Positions 51,390 to 60,124 of a stretch of 64,000 bases of DNA are shown here, in pieces; the first letter of the stretch is position 1, and every line of letters starts with the position of its first letter. Origin of the DNA: Nocardioides insulae DSM 17944. GTDB taxonomy: Bacteria; Actinomycetota; Actinomycetes; Propionibacteriales; Nocardioidaceae. A program made the position numbers and the translations under genes. The stretch spans positions 192,909 through 256,908 of the forward strand of contig NZ_AUGU01000015.1 in the NCBI RefSeq assembly GCF_000422825.1, in the 5' to 3' direction. The notes beneath the pieces were generated by a model, which was not told the DNA's origin, made no database searches, and saw nothing but the letters and a program-made list of their open reading frames with translations.

Positions 51390-52469
51390 GTGGCCGAGAA
51401 GGTCTTTCTCCACGTCGGAACGCCCAAGGCCGGCACCACCTACCTCCAGGGAGTGCTGTGGGGCAACCAGCACAGGATGCGTGCGGCAGGCGTCCTCCTC
51501 CCGGGCACGCGCCCGTTCCAGCACAACCTCGCGGCGTCCGCGGTCAGGGCCGGTTGGCGCCCGGAGCGGGCGACCGTGGTCTGGGAAGCGCTGCTGGAGG
51601 AGATCAGTGACTTCCCCGGCACCGCGCTGCTGAGCAACGAGTGGTTCTCCCTCGCCGGTCCAGGCAGAGCCGCGGAGGCGCTGCGACGCTTCGGTGACGC
51701 CGAGGTGCACGTCGTACTCACCGCTCGGGATCTGACCGCGGTCGCCCCGGCGGCCTGGCAGGAGGTCCTCAAGCTGGGCCGCTCGACGAGCCTGCACGAG
51801 TTCCTGGCCGGCATGCCGCGACCCCGGCAGCGCTGGAGCCACTGGACCCTCGACCCGTCCTGGGTGCTGCGTCGGTGGAGCCGGGGACTTCCGCCGGAGC
51901 GGGTGCACGTGGTGACGGTCCCCACCAGCAGGGCCCAGCCGCATCTGTTGTGGGAGCGCTTCGCGACCGCGGTAGGGATCCCGGCCGACGCGGTCGACCC
52001 GGACAGCGGCGGCCGGGCGAACGAATCCATCGGCGTGGAGTCGGCCCGCCTCCTGGAGCTTCTCGGGCCGCGCTTGCGCGACGCGGTCGAGGCGGAGCCG
52101 GGCACCGATGCTGACTACCGCTGGCTGCGGCGCTACCTCTCCCACCAGCTCCTGGTGCCTCGCGGTGGCTCCCGGATCGGGTTGAGCGCCGAGGAGCACG
52201 AACGGCTGCACCAGCGCTCGGTGAAGGCGGCCGAGATGCTGCGCGAGCGGGGGTTCGACATCGTGGGCGACCTGGCGGAGCTCACCAGCGGGCGGCACGA
52301 CCCCAACCGGCTGCGGCCGTTCGAGGTCTCCGACGCCGCACTGGTCGACGTGGCTGCCGAGCTCGTCGTCGAGCTGCTCCGGGAGCTGCACACCACCTCC
52401 GATCAGGGCCGCCCGGTGCCCGACATCGGAGAGTTCGACGCGGTGCTGGACCTGCCGCCGTCGCCCTGA
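51390..52469 (+). CDS. Sulfotransferase family protein
   Basis: 359 residues. PAPS loop VGTPKAGTTYLQGVLWGN near residue 9 and LTARDLTAVAPAAWQEVLKLG near 108. LPPERVHVVTVP near 175 and the C-terminal FDIVGDLAEL near 295 are shared with the other three sulfotransferases in the window. It starts with GTG 7 nt after the fusion gene and is presumably co-transcribed. The acceptor is unknown. It is followed by mch from a separate ~130-bp gap. Confidence 0.82.
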   Translation: MAEKVFLHVGTPKAGTTYLQGVLWGNQHRMRAAGVLLPGTRPFQHNLAASAVRAGWRPERATVVWEALLEEISDFPGTALLSNEWFSLAGPGRAAEALRRFGDAEVHVVLTARDLTAVAPAAWQEVLKLGRSTSLHEFLAGMPRPRQRWSHWTLDPSWVLRRWSRGLPPERVHVVTVPTSRAQPHLLWERFATAVGIPADAVDPDSGGRANESIGVESARLLELLGPRLRDAVEAEPGTDADYRWLRRYLSHQLLVPRGGSRIGLSAEEHERLHQRSVKAAEMLRERGFDIVGDLAELTSGRHDPNRLRPFEVSDAALVDVAAELVVELLRELHTTSDQGRPVPDIGEFDAVLDLPPSP

Positions 52470-52602
52470 TCGCGACCGGTTCGGGTGGCTCGATCCGGAA
52501 CGGATGTGCGATATCCCACCGGGACCACTCTGGTCCGCGCGGTGTCCGGTGCATCAGGATGAGCCGGACCCCTGCCCCGACCCACGAGTGTGTGAGGACG
52601 AG

Positions 52603-53649
52603 ATGAGCAAGACCAACCCCGGCAACTTCTTCGAGGACTTCAGCCTCGGCCAGGTGATCGAGCACGCCACCCCACGCACCCTCACCGAAGGGGACCGCGC
52701 GGCGTACGGCGCGCTCTACCCGACCCGGTTCGCGTTGCCGTCCTCCGCGGAGTTCGCTGCCGGCTGCGGTCTCTCCCCGGCGCCGGTCGAGGAACTGATC
52801 GCGTTCCACATCGCCTTCGGGAAGACCGTCCCCGACATCTCGCTCAACGCCGTGGCCAACCTCGGGTACGCCGAGTGCCGCTTCCACCGTCCGCTGGTGC
52901 CCGGGGACACCCTGCGGACCCGGTCGGAGGTGATCGGGCTCAAGGAGAACTCCAACGGCCGCACCGGCGTCGTGTACGTGCGCTCCACCGCGACCGACCA
53001 GCGCGGCGAGATCGCCCTGGACTGGTGCCGCTGGGTGATGGTCCACAAGCGGGACCACAGCTCCCCGGCCCCGGAGACCGTCGTCCCGGACCTGGCCCCG
53101 GCGGTGGCCGCCGAGCAGCTCGTCATCCCGGCGGGCCTGGACTTCGGGTCCTACGACTTCGCCGCGGCCGGTGAGCCGCACACCTTCGATGACTACCGGG
53201 TCGGCGAGAAGATCGACCACGTGGACGGGGTGACCCTCACCGACGCCGAGCACATGCTGGCCACCCGGCTGTGGCAGAACACCGCGAAGGTGCACTTCAA
53301 CACCGAGGCGCGCACGGACGGGCGGCGGCTCGTCTACGGCGGCCACATCATCTCCCTCGCCCGGGCACTCGCGTTCAACGGCCTGGCCAACGCGCAACTG
53401 ATCGCGGCGATCAACGCCGGTGCGCACGTCGCTCCGGCCTTCGCGGGGGACACCGTGTACGCCTGGTCCGAGGTGCTCGACAAGGCGGAGACCGCGGCAC
53501 CCGGCGTGGGGGCGCTGCGCCTGCGGTTGGTCGCCACTCGCGGGCGGGACGAGACGATGACCCTGCGCGAGAGCGAGGGCGAGCGGGCCGGCCGGTACGC
53601 CGAGGGCGTCCTGCTCGACCTCGACCACTGGGTGCTCGTGCCTCGCTGA
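52603..53649 (+). CDS. mch: Mesaconyl-CoA hydratase-like MaoC family protein
   Basis: 348 residues with two hot-dog domains. NPGNFFEDFSLGQVIEHATPRT at the start, LIAFHIAFGKTVPDISLNAVANLGYAE near 75, and EKIDHVDGVTLTDAEHM...VHFNTEA and YGGHIISLARALAFNGLANA near 245 closely match Mch enzymes as I remember them. Mch hydrates mesaconyl-CoA to beta-methylmalyl-CoA in the ethylmalonyl-CoA pathway, consistent with the nearby acd. GACGAG precedes the ATG at 52603. A short palindrome GGACCA-CTC-TGGTCC lies upstream at 52522-52536. ccr, meaA and mcl are not in the window. Confidence 0.82.
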   Translation: MSKTNPGNFFEDFSLGQVIEHATPRTLTEGDRAAYGALYPTRFALPSSAEFAAGCGLSPAPVEELIAFHIAFGKTVPDISLNAVANLGYAECRFHRPLVPGDTLRTRSEVIGLKENSNGRTGVVYVRSTATDQRGEIALDWCRWVMVHKRDHSSPAPETVVPDLAPAVAAEQLVIPAGLDFGSYDFAAAGEPHTFDDYRVGEKIDHVDGVTLTDAEHMLATRLWQNTAKVHFNTEARTDGRRLVYGGHIISLARALAFNGLANAQLIAAINAGAHVAPAFAGDTVYAWSEVLDKAETAAPGVGALRLRLVATRGRDETMTLRESEGERAGRYAEGVLLDLDHWVLVPR

Positions 53650-53715
53650 GGTTCGGGGCTGCGCTGGGCCGGCGTCCGCCGGGTCGCGCGGCCAACAGCG
53701 GCCGGCGTGATGTGA

Positions 53716-53721
53716 GAGTCT
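53716..53721 (+). promoter_or_regulatory. -10-like hexamer GAGTCT, leaderless start of the POT transporter
   Basis: GAGTCT, 6 nt, then GTG at 53728. The same hexamer and layout precede the DUF5302 gene. Confidence 0.35.
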
Positions 53722-53727
53722 GCGAAG

Positions 53728-55215
53728 GTGAACGATCCGGGGATCTCGCCCACCGGGCCGCACGCGGACGCGGACCAGGTGCACCACGACCATCGCTTCT
53801 TCGGCCAGCCGCTCTCGCTGGCTCACCTGTTCGGCGTGGAGATGTGGGAGCGGTTCAGCTTCTACGGCATGCAGGGCATCCTGCTCATCTACCTGTACTA
53901 CTCCGCGGCGGACGGTGGTCTCGGCATCCCCGAGGGGGTGGCGACCGGCATCGTCGGTGCCTACGGCGGTCTGGTCTACCTCTCGACCGTCATCGGCGCC
54001 TGGTTCGCGGATCGGCTGATCGGTGCCGAGCGGACGCTGTACTACTCCGCCTGGCTGGTGATGCTGGGGCACATCGCGTTGGCCGTGATCCCCGACGTCC
54101 TGGGCGTCGGCATCGGCCTGGTGCTGGTGGCACTGGGCAGTGGTGGGGTGAAGGCCAACGCGACCGCGCTGGTCGGCAGTCTGTACGAGCGCGGCGACCA
54201 GCGCCGCGAGGCGGGCTTCTCGCTGTTCTACATGGGCATCAACATCGGTGCCCTGCTCGGTCCGCTGCTCACCGGGTTCGCGCAGGAGGAGTGGGGCTTC
54301 CACGTCGGGTTCGGGCTCGCGGCGGTCGGCATGGCCGCCGGCCTGATCCAGTACACCTTCGGTCGGCGTGACCTTCCCGCTGAGACCCAGCATGTGCCGA
54401 ACCCGCTGCCGCGCCGGCAGTACCCGCTGTACGCGCTGATCGTGGTGGCCGCCCTGCTGGGGATCGTGGCGCTGGTCGTGGTCGACGTCATCACCGCCGA
54501 CCGGCTCTCGGCCATCGTCGCCTGGCTGAGCCTGGCCGCGGCGGTGGTCGTCTTCGCGATCATCGTCTCGAGCGGGAAGATCAGCGTGGTGGAGCGCCAA
54601 CGGGTGTGGGCCTTCGTGCCGATGTTCGTTGCGAGCGCGGTCTTCTGGTCGCTCTATCAGCAGCAGTTCACCGTGGTCACCGTCTACTCCGACCAACGTC
54701 TGGACCGCACCATCGGGGGCTGGGAGATGCCGGTCTCCTGGGTGCAGTCGATCAACCCGGTCTACATCATCGTGCTCTCCGGGGTCTTCGCCGCGCTGTG
54801 GACCAAGCTGGGGGACCGGCAGCCCTCCGCCGTGGTGAAGTTCGGTCTCGGCACCGCGATCATGGGTGTCGCGTTCTGGCTCTTCCTGCTCATGCCCGAG
54901 GGCGAGAACACCGCTCCGCTGCTCGGACTCGCCGCCATCCTGCTCTTCTTCACGGTGGCCGAGCTGCTGCTCTCCCCGGTGGGACTCTCGCTGTCCACCA
55001 AGCTCGCGCCGGAGAGGTTCGGGGCGCAGATGGTCGCGCTGTTCTATCTCTCCATCGCGCTGGGTACGGCCATGTCCGGTGAGCTGGCGCAGTACTACGA
55101 CCCCGACGACGAGGCGCCGTTCTTCACCTGGGTCGGACTGGTCGCGGTGATGGTCGGCGTGGTCCTGCTGCTGTGCAAGCGCCCGGTGGAGCGGCTGATG
55201 AACGGCGTCCGCTGA
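53728..55215 (+). CDS. POT family proton-dependent oligopeptide transporter
   Basis: 495 residues, ~14 membrane segments. The ExxERFSFYG proton-coupling motif is EMWERFSFYGMQGILLIYL near residue 38, and the PTR2 signature FSLFYMGINIGALLGPLL lies near 170. VFWSLYQQQ near 310 fits the peptide-binding helix. It imports di- and tripeptides with protons across the membrane. Both flanks have unrelated genes. A leaderless GTG start is likely. Confidence 0.9.
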   Translation: MNDPGISPTGPHADADQVHHDHRFFGQPLSLAHLFGVEMWERFSFYGMQGILLIYLYYSAADGGLGIPEGVATGIVGAYGGLVYLSTVIGAWFADRLIGAERTLYYSAWLVMLGHIALAVIPDVLGVGIGLVLVALGSGGVKANATALVGSLYERGDQRREAGFSLFYMGINIGALLGPLLTGFAQEEWGFHVGFGLAAVGMAAGLIQYTFGRRDLPAETQHVPNPLPRRQYPLYALIVVAALLGIVALVVVDVITADRLSAIVAWLSLAAAVVVFAIIVSSGKISVVERQRVWAFVPMFVASAVFWSLYQQQFTVVTVYSDQRLDRTIGGWEMPVSWVQSINPVYIIVLSGVFAALWTKLGDRQPSAVVKFGLGTAIMGVAFWLFLLMPEGENTAPLLGLAAILLFFTVAELLLSPVGLSLSTKLAPERFGAQMVALFYLSIALGTAMSGELAQYYDPDDEAPFFTWVGLVAVMVGVVLLLCKRPVERLMNGVR

Positions 55216-55316
55216 CCGTGGCCGCTCGGCTGGCGCGTGCGCAGCCGGGAAGGCCGATCCCGGATCGAGCACGGGGCACCCGGGGGAAAGGGGTCGACGG
55301 GCCGCCCGGAGGATGT

Positions 55317-55322
55317 GAGTCT
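55317..55322 (+). promoter_or_regulatory. -10-like hexamer GAGTCT, leaderless start of the DUF5302 gene
   Basis: GAGTCT, 7 nt, then ATG at 55330. GGGAG directly before the ATG could alternatively be a close ribosome site. Confidence 0.35.
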
Positions 55323-55329
55323 GGGAGAC

Positions 55330-55512
55330 ATGAGTGCTCACCATGGCGACGAGAAGACCGACAACGAGGATCTCAAGGAGAAGATGCGCGAGGCGCTCGA
55401 GCGCAAGCAGTCCAACGACCCCGGGGTCGACCACACCTCGCACGACCGTGGTCGCGCCGAGGTGCACGGTCCCGCCTCGACCAAGCGGGTGCACCGGCGC
55501 AAGTCCGGCTGA
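55330..55512 (+). CDS. DUF5302 family small protein
   Basis: 60 residues, hydrophilic and highly charged, no membrane segment. NEDLKEKMREALERKQSND is helical, and HTSHDRGRAEVHGPASTKRVHRRKSG is the basic tail. The pattern matches DUF5302, an actinobacterial family of unknown function. It lies 42 bp before the histidine phosphatase gene. Confidence 0.75.
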   Translation: MSAHHGDEKTDNEDLKEKMREALERKQSNDPGVDHTSHDRGRAEVHGPASTKRVHRRKSG

Positions 55513-55553
55513 CCGACACCTGGAGGTCTCCCGCGCCTGTCACACTGACGGGC

Positions 55554-56111
55554 ATGGGAGACCTCCACCTCGTCCGGCACGGTCCCACCGAGTGGAGCCG
55601 CAGCGGGCGGCACACCTCCGAGACCGACCTGCCGCTGCTGCCCGAGGGTGAGGAGGCCGCCCGCGCGCTGCGGCCGCGGTTGGCCGACCTCGCCCCGGCG
55701 CTCGTGCTGACCTCGCCCCGTCAGCGCGCCCGGCGTACGGCCGAACTGGCCGGCTTCCCGGACGCCGTGGTCGACCCGGATCTGGTCGAATGGGGGTACG
55801 GGGCCTACGAGGGGTACACCACCGAGGAGATCCGCCGACACGACGCCGGCTGGACGATCTGGTCGCACCCGGTGCCCGGGGGCGAGGCCGAGACGGAGGT
55901 GGGCGTCCGTCTCGACCGGGTGATAGACCGAGCCATCCGGGCCGACGGGGATCTCCTCGTCTTCGGACACGGCCATGCGCTCCGTGCCCTGGCCGTGCGC
56001 TGGCTGGGGCTCCCGGTCCGGGCGGGCCACTACCTGGCGCTGGACACCGCGACCGTCTCGACGCTGAGCTACGAACGGGAGAGCCCGGTGCTCCTGCGGT
56101 GGAACGCCTGA
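55554..56111 (+). CDS. Histidine phosphatase family protein
   Basis: 185 residues. The catalytic LVRHGPTEWSRSGRHT at about 5-20 contains the RHG, TSPRQRARRTAELAG near 58 adds the second Arg, and VFGHGHALRALAVRWLG near 140 contains the second His. It belongs to the broad phosphoglycerate-mutase-like superfamily, and the short length indicates a phosphatase. Substrate unknown. CACACT 7 nt before the ATG is a weak leaderless -10. Confidence 0.88.
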   Translation: MGDLHLVRHGPTEWSRSGRHTSETDLPLLPEGEEAARALRPRLADLAPALVLTSPRQRARRTAELAGFPDAVVDPDLVEWGYGAYEGYTTEEIRRHDAGWTIWSHPVPGGEAETEVGVRLDRVIDRAIRADGDLLVFGHGHALRALAVRWLGLPVRAGHYLALDTATVSTLSYERESPVLLRWNA

Positions 56112-56119
56112 CCCGGCAC

Positions 56120-56148
56120 TTGACGTGACCTCCACCGAGCAGCACGGT
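56120..56148 (+). promoter_or_regulatory. Promoter TTGACG-N17-CACGGT with leaderless ATG
   Basis: Hexamers at 56120-56125 and 56143-56148 with 17-bp spacing; 7 nt later is ATG 56156. This is the clearest complete leaderless promoter in the window and rules out the GTG at 56147, which falls inside the -10. Confidence 0.6.
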
Positions 56149-56155
56149 GTTACTC

Positions 56156-56803
56156 ATGTCGCTCGCAGCCGGCTGCCCGCGCTGCTCTCTCCCGATCGCC
56201 CCGGCGGCCGGTCCCGAGCAGGCAGTGCTCACGGGGGAGGCCTGGCTGTGCCCTGATCACGGGGAGATCCGCCCGCTCTGGCACCCCGACATGGCCAGCT
56301 ACGAGGATTTCGTCGACCAGTTGGCCAGGGCGGAGTCGCCCCCCACCCTCCTGCCCTGGCCGTTGGGGCCGGGCTGGCAGGTCAGTGACTTCGGGGTGGT
56401 CACGGGGCGGGCGCGGTACACCTGTGTCTCCGGCACCACGGAGCTGGACGGCCCGGTCGACGTCCTGGTGGTGGTCGAGGAGGCGGGTGTCGGGCTGGGC
56501 GCCCGGGTCGCGGGCACCCAGCACGACGATCCTGGCCGGGAGATCGCCCGAGGACGGCCCACCGCCCGCATCTGGGTCGAGGCGCAGAGTGTCTCGGTGT
56601 GGCCGGTGTCGACCAGCGACTCCGGGGGTGAGTGGGACCGGACCGTGGTGGCGGGCGAGGCCGGCGGACGGTGGTTGTGGTTGGTGTTGCGTCCCGCCTC
56701 GGCGGCACTCCTGCTGCGGCAGGAGTGGCGGCTGCGGGACGCCTCCGGGCTGGGCCCGGCGCTGCTGGAGGTCCCCTTCGGCGGGACGGCCGCCAGCTGG
56801 TGA
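56156..56803 (+). CDS. DUF6758-like protein, possible zinc ribbon at N-terminus
   Basis: 215 residues. GCPRCSLPI at about 7-14 and WLCPDHGEIRPLWH near 33 form a CxxC...CxxH set, likely a small zinc site. The remainder is a soluble mixed domain (LPWPLGPGWQVSDFGVV, DVLVVVEEAGVGLG, VEAQSVSVWP) with no recognised catalytic motif. Actinobacterial relatives are commonly found beside PHP-domain genes, as here. Function unknown; the family number is from memory. Confidence 0.6.
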   Translation: MSLAAGCPRCSLPIAPAAGPEQAVLTGEAWLCPDHGEIRPLWHPDMASYEDFVDQLARAESPPTLLPWPLGPGWQVSDFGVVTGRARYTCVSGTTELDGPVDVLVVVEEAGVGLGARVAGTQHDDPGREIARGRPTARIWVEAQSVSVWPVSTSDSGGEWDRTVVAGEAGGRWLWLVLRPASAALLLRQEWRLRDASGLGPALLEVPFGGTAASW

Positions 56804-56865
56804 GCGCGCCCTCGAACTCGTTCGGAGGGGTGGCGCACGCCACGGACGCGGGCACGGCCGCCCAG

Positions 56866-56871
56866 TAGTCT
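56866..56871 (+). promoter_or_regulatory. -10 hexamer TAGTCT, leaderless promoter of the PHP gene
   Basis: TAGTCT, 6 nt, then GTG at 56878. Confidence 0.55.
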
Positions 56872-56877
56872 GCACGG

Positions 56878-57768
56878 GTGCGCATCGACCTCCATACCCA
56901 TTCCCACGTGAGCGATGGCACCGATGCACCGCAGGACCTGGTCCGGCTCGCCGCCCAGGCTGGGCTCGACGTGGTCGCGCTCACCGACCACGACACCGCC
57001 GCCGGCTGGGCGCCGGCGGTCGAGGCCGCCCACGAGGTCGGCATCACGCTCGTGCGGGGGATGGAGATCAGTACCCGGCACCACGACCTGCCCGGCAGGC
57101 CGGGTGTTCATCTGCTCGCCTACCTGCCCGACCCGACCTATCCGCCGTTGGTCGAGGAGCTCGGCCGGATCCTCGACGGCCGGCAAGGGCGGGTTCCGGC
57201 GATGCTGGAGCTGCTTCGCGAGCACGGGATCGAGGTCAGCGCCGAGGACGTCCTGGCGGCGTCCGGCGATGCCGCGGCCACCGGGCGTCCCCACATCGCC
57301 GACGCCCTCGTGACCCTGGGAGTGGTGCGGGACCGCGGTGAGGCGTTCGAGCGGTTCCTCAGCGCCGGCCGGCCCGCCTATGTCGGCCGGTACGCCGCCC
57401 CGCTCACCGACATGCTTCGGACGGTCACCGCCGCCGGCGGAGTGTCGGTGATCGCGCACCCCTGGGGTCGCTCCAGGGTCGAGCGGCCCGACGAGGCCGA
57501 TCTCGCCCACCTGGTGGAGCACGGGTTGGCGGGCATCGAGGTCGACCATCAGGACCACTCCCCGCAGGCACGGGACCGGCTACGGGCGATCGGCGGCAAC
57601 CTCGGCCTGGTCGTGACCGGCGCGAGCGACTACCACGGGGCCGGCAAGATCGACCACGACCTCGGCTGTCAGACCACCGCCCCGGAGGAACTGGAGCGGT
57701 TGCTCGATCTGGCCGCCGCGGCCGCAGAAGCCTCGGGCCGCACCACCCCTGGGGTGGTGCGGCCCTGA
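56878..57768 (+). CDS. PHP domain metal-dependent phosphoesterase
   Basis: 296 residues. All PHP metal ligands are visible: HTHSHVSDG at 6-14, ALTDHDT near 38, GMEIS near 62, VIAHPWG near 198 and GASDYHG near 248. It resembles the RNase AM/YciV-type 3'-5' nucleotide phosphatases and NanoRNase-like PHP proteins. It follows the DUF6758-like gene after 74 bp and starts from a leaderless GTG. The exact substrate is unknown. Confidence 0.9.
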   Translation: MRIDLHTHSHVSDGTDAPQDLVRLAAQAGLDVVALTDHDTAAGWAPAVEAAHEVGITLVRGMEISTRHHDLPGRPGVHLLAYLPDPTYPPLVEELGRILDGRQGRVPAMLELLREHGIEVSAEDVLAASGDAAATGRPHIADALVTLGVVRDRGEAFERFLSAGRPAYVGRYAAPLTDMLRTVTAAGGVSVIAHPWGRSRVERPDEADLAHLVEHGLAGIEVDHQDHSPQARDRLRAIGGNLGLVVTGASDYHGAGKIDHDLGCQTTAPEELERLLDLAAAAAEASGRTTPGVVRP

Positions 57769-57833
57769 GAGAGGCTGATCGATTCCGGCGTCGTAGCAGG
57801 ATCGATCAGTGCTGCCGTGCGGTCGCCTGTGGG

Positions 57834-60062
57834 TCAGTACTCCTCGTGGGTCTCCGCGGCGTTGCCGTGCGGGTGACCGTTGACCCGCCGCGCGGCGTCG
57901 TACTCGGAGGCGTGCCGGGGGGCCTCTGAACCGGCGGGGTCCTGCAGGTGCGAGGTGACCCGACCGGTCAACTCCTGCTCGACCCGGCGCAACTGCTCGA
58001 TGCGGCGTTCCAGTTCGGCGCGCTCGGCCTTGGCATCGGCCACCGTGCGCGTCGCCTCGGTACGCGCCGCCCGGGCGACCCGGTCCGCGGTCTGCTGGGC
58101 GTCCAGCAGCAGGTTGTACTCGTACTGCCGAAGGTCGCTGCCTCCGACGCCGTCCGGTACCGGGCTGGCGGCAGCCTGGTCGGTGGCCAGGGAGTCGCGG
58201 ATGTCCTGCAACTCGGTCTGGAACACCCGGGTGGCGGCGTCGACCTGCTGCGCGACGATCTCCAGCCGGGCCGACACCTGTGCGGAGCGCTCGTGCCGGT
58301 GGTCGTCGTGGGCGCGGATACGATCCTGAGCCGCCGTGAGTACGTCGAGGGAGGCCACCGAGAGCCGTTCGGCGGGGTCGTCGAGCGAACTGCCGTCCCA
58401 CTCGACCTCAGCCGAGGGACCGGCGTTCGTCACGGCCGGTGCGGCGTGCTGCGCCGCAGCGGCCACAGGGACGCCCACAGGTGCGGGCTCGGCCGCGTCC
58501 GGCGCGTCGGGGTCCTGCATGGCGACCGTGGTCCGGAGCGGGACCTCGCGGACAGCCACGATGGCCAGCACGCTCACGATCGCGACGATGCCGGCGATCA
58601 GGAAGATGTTGCCGAAGCTGTCGCCGTAGGCGTTGTGCACGATGTGCTGCACCGGTGCGGGCAGGTCCTTGATGTCCAGGTTGCTGCCGGCACCGCTGAG
58701 CTGGCCGCCCGCCGCGCCGAGGCTCTGGAGGCCGGCGACGATCTTGTCCTGCACGTGGGTGGCGAGGAGGGCACCGAGCACGGAGACCCCGACCGCGCCG
58801 CCGAGGGACCGGAAGAAGGAGATCGTGGCCGAGCTCGCGCCGACGTCCTTGACGTCCACGGTGTTCTGGACGGCGAGCACGATGTTCTGGATCAGCGAGC
58901 CGATACCGATGCCGGTCACGGCCATGAAGATCGAGACCTGCCAGTAGGGGGTGTCGTGATCGATGGTCCCGAGCCCGATCATGCCGACGACCATCAGGAT
59001 CGATCCGACCACCATGACGGGCTTCCAACGCCCGGTCTTCGTGACGATCTGACCCGCACCCACCGAGGAGATCAGCTGGGCGAGGATCAGCGGGATGGTC
59101 ATCAACCCGGCCTTGGTGGGGCTGTTGCCCCCGGCGAGCTGGAAGTACTGGGTGAGGAAGGTGGCTCCGGCGAACATCCCGGTGCCCACCCCGATGCTGG
59201 CGACGATCATCAGGGCGGTGGTGCTGTTGCCCAGCACGCGAATGGGCACCATCGGCTCCGCAGCCTTCAGCTCCACGACCACGGCGAGGCCGGCCGCGAG
59301 CAGGAAGACCGCGCCGTACACCGCGGACTGCCAGGACAGCCAGGCGTAGTCCTCACCGGCGAAGGTCACCCACAGCATCGGCGCCGCGGCGGTGATCGCG
59401 ATCAGGATCGCACCCAGGTAGTCGATCTTGACCTTGCGCTTCTCCGGGGGCGGGAGCTTGAGGGTGATCTGCAGCAGGATCAGCGCGATCACGGCGAGCG
59501 GCACGCAGACGAAGAAGCACCAACGCCAGTCGAGGTGGTCGGTGATCAAGCCACCCAGCAGGGGGCCGGACACGGTCGCCACGGCCATCGTCGCGCCCAT
59601 GTAGCCGCTGTAGCGGCCACGCTGACGCGGAGCGATGATCGAGCCGATCACCGACTGTGACAGGGCGGTGAGACCGCCCATCGCCACGCCCTGCACGGCG
59701 CGGAAGGTCATCATCTGCCAGATCTCCTGGGAGAACCCGGCCCCCACGGACCCGACCACGAACAGGATGATCGACAGCTGGACGAGCAGCTTCTTGTCGA
59801 ACAGGTCGGAGAGCTTGCCCCAGATCGGGGTGGTGATGGTCATGGCCAGCAGCGAGGCGGTGATGACCCAGGTGTACTGGCGCTGGGTGCCGTGCAGGTC
59901 CGACATGATGGTCGGCAGCGCGGTCGACACGATGGTCGAGGAGATCATCGCTGTGAACAGGGCGGCCATCAGGCCGATCATCACTTCGACGATCTGGCGG
60001 TGGGAGAACTCGCCGGTGGGGGTGGGATCCTTGGTGCCGGGCTCCGCAGCAGTGGAACTCAT
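57834..60062 (-). CDS. DHA2-type MFS efflux transporter with a C-terminal DivIVA-like coiled-coil tail
   Basis: 742 residues. Residues 1-505 are a 14-helix EmrB/QacA drug:proton antiporter: VSTALPTIMSDL near 38, WGKLSDLFDKK (motif A) near 70 and GGAVGVSVLGALLATHV near 435. From ~505 a Pro/Ala linker leads to a cytoplasmic tail of ~190 residues with heptad patterns. Its stretch YNLLLDAQQTADRVARAA plus TRTVADAKAERAELERRI resembles the C-terminal helices of DivIVA/Wag31. The normal family ends near 500-530. Polar targeting is inference. The ATG at 60062 has GAAGAAG upstream; inverted repeats lie near 60125-60165. Confidence 0.82.
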   Translation of the reverse strand: MSSTAAEPGTKDPTPTGEFSHRQIVEVMIGLMAALFTAMISSTIVSTALPTIMSDLHGTQRQYTWVITASLLAMTITTPIWGKLSDLFDKKLLVQLSIILFVVGSVGAGFSQEIWQMMTFRAVQGVAMGGLTALSQSVIGSIIAPRQRGRYSGYMGATMAVATVSGPLLGGLITDHLDWRWCFFVCVPLAVIALILLQITLKLPPPEKRKVKIDYLGAILIAITAAAPMLWVTFAGEDYAWLSWQSAVYGAVFLLAAGLAVVVELKAAEPMVPIRVLGNSTTALMIVASIGVGTGMFAGATFLTQYFQLAGGNSPTKAGLMTIPLILAQLISSVGAGQIVTKTGRWKPVMVVGSILMVVGMIGLGTIDHDTPYWQVSIFMAVTGIGIGSLIQNIVLAVQNTVDVKDVGASSATISFFRSLGGAVGVSVLGALLATHVQDKIVAGLQSLGAAGGQLSGAGSNLDIKDLPAPVQHIVHNAYGDSFGNIFLIAGIVAIVSVLAIVAVREVPLRTTVAMQDPDAPDAAEPAPVGVPVAAAAQHAAPAVTNAGPSAEVEWDGSSLDDPAERLSVASLDVLTAAQDRIRAHDDHRHERSAQVSARLEIVAQQVDAATRVFQTELQDIRDSLATDQAAASPVPDGVGGSDLRQYEYNLLLDAQQTADRVARAARTEATRTVADAKAERAELERRIEQLRRVEQELTGRVTSHLQDPAGSEAPRHASEYDAARRVNGHPHGNAAETHEEY

Positions 60063-60124
60063 CAAGTGGTCTTCTTCGCCGTCTCTCGTCTGGTCGGGGA
60101 GTCGTCTGAACATCCCGAGGATTA

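Noticed and set aside
46517..51439. Very long open frame on the minus strand (~1640 codons) opposite acd and the sulfotransferase fusion
   Set aside because: It lies antisense to two well-supported genes, its sequence is low in aromatic residues and rich in Arg/Gly/Asp/Val with no motif. High GC removes stop codons from the complementary frame.
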